15,552 nucleotides of DNA from an uncultured Bacillota bacterium. Lineage in GTDB: Bacteria; Bacillota; Clostridia; Christensenellales; UBA1242. A program made the position numbers and the translations under genes. Shown piece after piece: positions 12,261 through 15,552 of the stretch. The notes beneath the pieces are model-generated. The model saw nothing but the letters and a program-made list of their open reading frames with translations. It ran no database searches and was not told the DNA's origin. Location: assembly GCA_900545735.1 (NCBI GenBank), contig URAC01000017.1, positions 1 to 15,552 of the forward strand, given 5' to 3'. Within the stretch, counting starts at the first letter, position 1; each line of letters opens with the position of its first letter.

Positions 12261-13144
12261 TTTTCCTCCCATAAATCTTTTGGATACACATTGTTTTCTA
12301 TCAATTTTTGAATTTCTGCAACAACCTTTGGCTTGTCTTCTTTATATGTTACACCTTGCCAAACTGCACTTGTTTTCAAAACTTCAACATCAACCTTGTT
12401 TGTTTTAATCAAATTATCAACAACTTCAGGAATTAAAAATTCACATTTTTCTAAATTTTGCTTATTTTTTTCTAAAAATATAGGAAATTCTTCAACTAAA
12501 TATTGAAATAGTTTAGGAGTAAAACAAAACATATTCATTGAAATTGTTGTGTTTGGGTCAATAACTTTTGTTTCGCCTCCGCAAATTGGGGTTGCATATA
12601 TCTCATTATCTTTCAATTCTAATGTACTTTCAACAATATGAGTTAATTTATTATTTTCAACCTTGCAAACTCCGCGTTTTGTTGCCCCATTTTCTGTTAT
12701 TGTATTTTTTGCTTGATAGCCCACAAGCCCAAAATGTGTTGAGTTAGCATTCAAGCCTTTTAAAAAGCTTGCAGCCGTTTTGAAAGCATCATAGCCGTAG
12801 AAATCATCTGCATTAATAATTGCAAAATTGTTGCTTACAACATCTTTGCAGGACATTATTGCGTGGGCTGTTCCCCAAGGTTTTATTCTATTTGGTAAAA
12901 TGTCCAATCCTTTTTGAAAGACATATTCCACTTTGATTTTATTTTCAATTCTTTTGCCAACTGTTTGCCTAAACAAATCATAATTTTCTTCTTTGATAAT
13001 AAAAACAACCTTTTCAAAACCCGTTTTAATAGCATCAAAGATAGAATAATCAATTATAAAATTCCCGTTTGAGTCTATGGGTTCCACTTGTTTTAAACCG
13101 CCAAAGCGACTTCCCATTCCAGCGGCCATAATAACTAAATCCAT
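12257..13144 (-). CDS. Sugar-phosphate nucleotidyltransferase family protein
   Basis: These enzymes join a sugar (or choline) phosphate to a nucleotide and release pyrophosphate. The 295-residue protein begins MDLVIMAAGMGSRFGGLKQ with the intact G-x-G-x-R-x-x-x-x-K loop (Gly9, Gly11, Arg13, Lys18), followed by KPWGTAHAIMSCK (about 88-100, nucleotide binding) and the metal-binding NADDFYG (111-117). No beta-helix domain follows. The product cannot be told from sequence; relatives act on glucose-1-phosphate-like substrates or in choline and capsule pathways. The start at 13144 has AGGAGG seven bases upstream; the longer frame to 13189 runs into the promoter. It ends in an ATGA overlap with dut. 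The pairing with dUTPase has no clear metabolic logic and may only reflect shared expression. Confidence 0.88.
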   Translation of the reverse strand: MDLVIMAAGMGSRFGGLKQVEPIDSNGNFIIDYSIFDAIKTGFEKVVFIIKEENYDLFRQTVGKRIENKIKVEYVFQKGLDILPNRIKPWGTAHAIMSCKDVVSNNFAIINADDFYGYDAFKTAASFLKGLNANSTHFGLVGYQAKNTITENGATKRGVCKVENNKLTHIVESTLELKDNEIYATPICGGETKVIDPNTTISMNMFCFTPKLFQYLVEEFPIFLEKNKQNLEKCEFLIPEVVDNLIKTNKVDVEVLKTSAVWQGVTYKEDKPKVVAEIQKLIENNVYPKDLWEEK

Positions 13145-13160
13145 AAATCCTCCTAAAAAT

Positions 13161-13189
13161 ATTATATCATTTAATAAACATAATTGCAA
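13161..13189 (-). promoter_or_regulatory. Promoter of the nucleotidyltransferase-dut pair
   Basis: On the minus strand TTGCAA (13189-13184) and a perfect TATAAT (13166-13161) are 17 bases apart. It is divergent from, and nearly touches, the dus promoter, so the two units share an 86-base control region. Confidence 0.72.
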
Positions 13190-13195
13190 CTATGT

Positions 13196-13223
13196 TTGTA
13201 AAATAAGATATTTGCGTTATAAT
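13196..13223 (+). promoter_or_regulatory. Promoter of dus, predicts a leaderless mRNA
   Basis: TTGTAA (13196-13201) and TATAAT (13218-13223) are 16 bases apart. Seven bases separate the -10 box from the ATG at 13231, so the ATG is at or within one base of +1, and no Shine-Dalgarno site is present. Confidence 0.62.
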
Positions 13224-13230
13224 ATAAATT

Positions 13231-14277
13231 ATGAAAATTGGAAATGTAGAAATTAAAGGAAATTTGTTTTTAGCGCCTATGGCGGGCGTAACCGATGTTG
13301 GCTTTCGTGCAGTTTGCAGGAAGTTTGGTGCTGATTTGTGCTGCACGGAAATGGTTTCTGCAAAAGGCTTAATTTATGGAGAAGAAAAATTTTTAAAATC
13401 GTTTTCAAATGTTGATTGCTTATCTGAAAACGATACTTTCTTGCAAAAGAACATTTTGAACAAGGATTTTATAAAAGACAATCCAGAACTCTCAAAGAAT
13501 AAGACGGCAACACTCTTATTAACGGAAGAAATAGAGCAGCCAAAAGTTGTTCAAATTTTTGGAAATGACCCTGAAATTATGGCAAAGGCTTGTCAACATC
13601 CATTGATAGAAAAATTCGACATAATAGATATTAATATGGGCTGCCCAGCACCTAAAATTGTGAAAAATGGTGAAGGCAGCAAACTTATGGAAGATTTTGA
13701 GTTGGTGGAAAAAATTATTAAAGCCTGCAAGGCGGCAACAAATAAGCCAATAACTGTAAAATTTAGAAAAGGTTTTAAAAAAGATGTTGCGGTGGAATTT
13801 GCAAAATTGTGCGAAAGGGCGGGCGCCGATGCTATTACAATCCACGGAAGGCTTGCTAGCGAAATGTATGGCGGAGTGGTCGATTACCAGACAATAAAAT
13901 TGGTCAAAGAAAGTGTGAAAATTCCTGTCATTGGCAGTGGAGATGTCAAGGACTTTGTAAGCTATCAAAAGATGTTAGAAACAGGCGTTGATGCTGTAAT
14001 GATAGGCAGGGGAGCACTTGGCAAGCCATATATTTTTGACCTTTTGAAGGGCAAAGATATAAACGATTTAAATGAAATTAAGTTGTATTGCGCAAAAAAG
14101 CAAATTGAAATCTTAAAAAAATATTTCAAAGAAGAATTTTTAGTAAAATATATGCGAAAACACTTTTTGTGGTATGCCTCAGGTTCTAACAAAAAAGAGT
14201 TGAAGCAGCAACTTGCACTTTGCGAAAATTTAACCGAAGGCATAAACATTTTAGAAAAAATTTTGTTGTGCGATTGA
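13231..14277 (+). CDS. dus: tRNA-dihydrouridine synthase
   Basis: Dus enzymes reduce uridines of the tRNA D loop using FMN and NADPH. The 348-residue protein opens with the FMN-binding LAPMAGVTDVGFRAVCRKFG (14-33), has VVQIFGNDPE, then the active-site loop INMGCPAPKIVKNGEGSKLM with catalytic Cys138, ITIHGR, VIGSGDV and DAVMIGRGALGKPYIF for phosphate binding, and a short helical C-terminal tRNA-binding part. It fits the DusB-type bacterial family. Between GLIYGEEK and QPKVVQIFG there are roughly 50 residues (about 51-102), some 30 to 40 more than usual, Asn/Lys/Glu rich and probably a surface loop. No Shine-Dalgarno site precedes the ATG. The stop is followed by the small membrane protein gene. 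Confidence 0.95.
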   Translation: MKIGNVEIKGNLFLAPMAGVTDVGFRAVCRKFGADLCCTEMVSAKGLIYGEEKFLKSFSNVDCLSENDTFLQKNILNKDFIKDNPELSKNKTATLLLTEEIEQPKVVQIFGNDPEIMAKACQHPLIEKFDIIDINMGCPAPKIVKNGEGSKLMEDFELVEKIIKACKAATNKPITVKFRKGFKKDVAVEFAKLCERAGADAITIHGRLASEMYGGVVDYQTIKLVKESVKIPVIGSGDVKDFVSYQKMLETGVDAVMIGRGALGKPYIFDLLKGKDINDLNEIKLYCAKKQIEILKKYFKEEFLVKYMRKHFLWYASGSNKKELKQQLALCENLTEGINILEKILLCD

Positions 14278-14290
14278 AAAAAGTTCTAAT

Positions 14291-14333
14291 AAAATCTCCT
14301 AGCGAATACATTATTTTGAGCGTAGGAGATTTT
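14291..14333 (+). terminator. Hairpin with T run that also holds the next gene's ribosome binding site
   Basis: AAAATCTCCTA (14291-14301) pairs perfectly with TAGGAGATTTT (14323-14333) around a 21-base loop, followed by more T. This would end dus transcripts, yet GGAG in the right arm is the Shine-Dalgarno site of the gene starting at 14336. It may work as terminator, as translational switch, or both. Confidence 0.7.
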
Positions 14334-14335
14334 TT

Positions 14336-14773
14336 ATGAAATTCAAAATTGCTAAGTTTAAAGAAAAAAAGGTCAAACCAGTAAAAGAAAAAGATGAAAG
14401 TGCGCCAAAATTATGGTTTGCAATTTTAAAAGGTTCTTTAATCAGCCTTGCAGTTTCTCTGGTAGGAATTTTAATTTTTGCCTTTTTTATAAAATATGTT
14501 GCAGTTCCAACTTCTGCAATTAGACCTGTCAATCAAGTAATCAAAGGGCTTTCGCTGCTTATTGGAACATTTATTGCTTTGAAAAAGTCTGACAAAATGG
14601 GGTTGGTTACTGGCCTAATAATTGGCCTTGTTTACACGATTTTAGCATTTGTTGTATTTTCAATCTTAGATGGGCACTTCGAATTTTCAAAAACATTAGT
14701 GAACGATTTGTTATTTGGTGGAATAATTGGCGCGATATGCGGAATAATTGCAGTTAATTTGCGTAAAAAATAA
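14336..14773 (+). CDS. TIGR04086 / DUF3792 family membrane protein (YrzE-like)
   Basis: This 145-residue integral membrane protein has a basic, Lys-rich cytoplasmic N terminus (about 1-25) and four hydrophobic segments at about 26-52, 65-84, 88-112 and 122-141. The pattern ILKGSLISLAVSLVGILIF, then a second pair with LLIGTFIALKKSDKMGLVTG (Gly-rich hairpin between helices) and GLIIGLVYTILAF, fits the TIGR04086/DUF3792 family of Bacillota, which has no established function. Its ribosome binding site GGAG lies in the right arm of a long hairpin just upstream. No separate promoter is clear. The end is marked by a bidirectional hairpin shared with the convergent pseudouridine synthase gene. Confidence 0.8.
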   Translation: MKFKIAKFKEKKVKPVKEKDESAPKLWFAILKGSLISLAVSLVGILIFAFFIKYVAVPTSAIRPVNQVIKGLSLLIGTFIALKKSDKMGLVTGLIIGLVYTILAFVVFSILDGHFEFSKTLVNDLLFGGIIGAICGIIAVNLRKK

Positions 14774-14806
14774 AATGCAGGGATTAAATCTCTGCATTAT
14801 TTTTTC
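14774..14806. terminator. Bidirectional terminator between membrane gene and rluD-like gene
   Basis: AATGCAGGGAT (14774-14784) pairs with ATCTCTGCATT (14788-14798) around a TAA loop with one wobble pair, followed by T residues on the plus strand and A/T-rich sequence on the minus side. The stop codon of the minus-strand gene (14786-14784) covers the loop. Confidence 0.88.
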
Positions 14807-15516
14807 TTAAATATTCCAAAACATTTTCAAAATAGTCTGGCAAAGGTGCTGTAAACAGCATCTTTTTGTTTGTTGTTGGATGAACAAATTCAAGTTGTTT
14901 TGCAAACAAGCATTGACCCTTCAATTTAAACTTGTTGCTTCCGCCATAAATTTCATCTCCAATTATAGGGTGATGCAAATATTTGCAATGAACCCTTATT
15001 TGATGCGTTCTGCCAGTTTTCAATTCAAATTCTACTAACGAATAATCTTTAAAGAACTCCAATGTTTTATATTTTGTAATCGCACACTTGCCTTGCTCTG
15101 ATACTGCCATTTTTGTTCTATCTTTTTTGTCGCGAGCAATATTTGTTATGATTTCGCCTTGCGGCTCTTTAAACCTGCCATCAATGATTGCTAGATAAAT
15201 TCTCTTGCAAGTTTTGTCTTGAAGTTGTTTTGAAAGTTTAACGTGAGCCAAATCATTTTTTGCAACTACGAGTAAACCAGCGGTGTTTTTATCTAAACGG
15301 TGAACAATGCCTGGTCTGATTTTTCCATTGATGCCAGACAAGTTGTCAAGTTGAGCAAGCAATCCATTTACAAGCGTGCCATTTTTTGTTGTTTGGCTAG
15401 GGTGAACAACCAAGCCTTGTGGCTTGTTGATAACTGCCAAATCTTCATCTTGATAAATAATATCCAAATTCATTTTTTCAGGCGACAAATCAATTTTTTC
15501 AGGCTCAATAAAATTG
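14784..15516 (-). CDS. RluA/RluD-family 23S rRNA pseudouridine synthase, N terminus cut off
   Basis: RluD-type enzymes isomerise uridines in the 23S rRNA. 243 genomic codons are present, and the protein is missing its N-terminal part because the contig ends. Visible landmarks are INKPQGLVVHP, the catalytic motif RPGIVHRLDKNTAGLLVVAK with the active-site Asp, KRIYLAIIDG and the C-terminal ELKTGRTHQIRVHCKYLHHP. Full members have about 300 residues with an S4 domain first, so roughly 60-80 residues are lost. The frame continues into the adapter as MGSEMCIRDS, which is encoded by adapter bases and not part of the protein. Bacillota RluD is often next to lspA, which would lie beyond this end. Confidence 0.93.
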
Positions 15517-15552
15517 CTGTCTCTTATACACATCTCCGAGCCCACGAGACTA
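15517..15552 (-). other. Illumina Nextera Read 2 adapter remnant (not genomic)
   Basis: Bases 15517-15550 match the reverse complement of the 34-base Nextera Read 2 transposase sequence, beginning with the Tn5 mosaic end (15517-15535). The final two bases would be the start of the i7 index. Genomic DNA ends at 15516. Confidence 0.98.

Noticed and set aside
13519..13968. 149-codon minus-strand frame inside dus
   Set aside because: It is antisense to a well conserved enzyme, has no ribosome binding site and reads as aromatic-rich low-quality protein, typical of a shadow frame.
48..15516. Alternative genetic code (UGA as Trp) suggested by the low GC and small genes
   Set aside because: Trp is encoded by TGG throughout and TGA ends the transglycosylase, dus and the nucleotidyltransferase at the expected family lengths.
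48..15516. CRISPR array, insertion sequence, phage or defence module
   Set aside because: No spaced direct repeats, transposase, integrase, terminal inverted repeats or nuclease genes were seen. The Tn5 mosaic ends at the edges are library adapters.
15517..15545. Start of the pseudouridine synthase at 15545 giving MGSEMCIRDS
   Set aside because: These residues are encoded by the Nextera adapter; the genomic frame is open at the contig end, so the protein is truncated there.

Overview
This window is an AT-rich bacterial chromosome segment from what looks like an uncultured Bacillota (Clostridia-like) lineage. It runs end to end between two Illumina Nextera adapter remnants: bases 1-47 and 15517-15552 are library sequence, so only about 48-15516 is genomic. 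Pointers to Bacillota are the rplU-prp-rpmA set with an N-terminally extended L27 and its Prp protease, a DUF1540 Cys-rich protein, a TIGR04086/YrzE-like membrane protein, Shine-Dalgarno sites of the GGAGG type and the glmU-pth-mfd gene order. UGA is a true stop here (lytic transglycosylase, dus and the sugar nucleotidyltransferase end in it), which argues against a Mycoplasma-type code. No mobile element, CRISPR array or phage module is visible.

Layout. 48-493: an unrecognised ORF that may be cut at the contig edge. 639-715: tRNA-Val(UAC) on the minus strand with its own promoter and terminator. 832-1437: a membrane-anchored SLT-type lytic transglycosylase. 1498-1824: an unknown 108-residue protein behind a perfect consensus promoter. 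1934-3615: plsX and a protein that may be a degenerate ImmA/IrrE relative. 3634-4916: a ribosomal protein operon (leader, rplU, prp, rpmA, rpmB). 5053-6738 (minus): a PadR repressor domain joined through a long charged linker to a four-helix membrane domain, behind a consensus promoter with a palindrome on the transcription start. 6845-7012 (minus): a DUF1540 protein. 7119-11769: a three-gene operon with TAATG junctions, consisting of a degenerate shortened GlmU-like protein, pth and mfd. 11796-13144 (minus): a sugar-phosphate nucleotidyltransferase translationally coupled to a dUTPase with altered active-site motifs. 13231-14277: tRNA-dihydrouridine synthase. 14336-14773: TIGR04086 membrane protein. 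14784-15516 (minus): an RluD-type pseudouridine synthase cut off by the contig end.

Most genes serve translation and its upkeep (ribosomal proteins, Prp, Pth, Dus, RluD, tRNA), DNA repair and nucleotide sanitation (Mfd, dUTPase), phospholipid synthesis (PlsX) and the envelope (lytic transglycosylase, nucleotidyltransferase). The points most worth a second look are the membrane-tethered PadR regulator with a candidate self-operator, the pseudo-GlmU that keeps the glmU position but lacks both active sites, and two or three genes whose -10 element lies so close to the ATG that their mRNAs should be leaderless.
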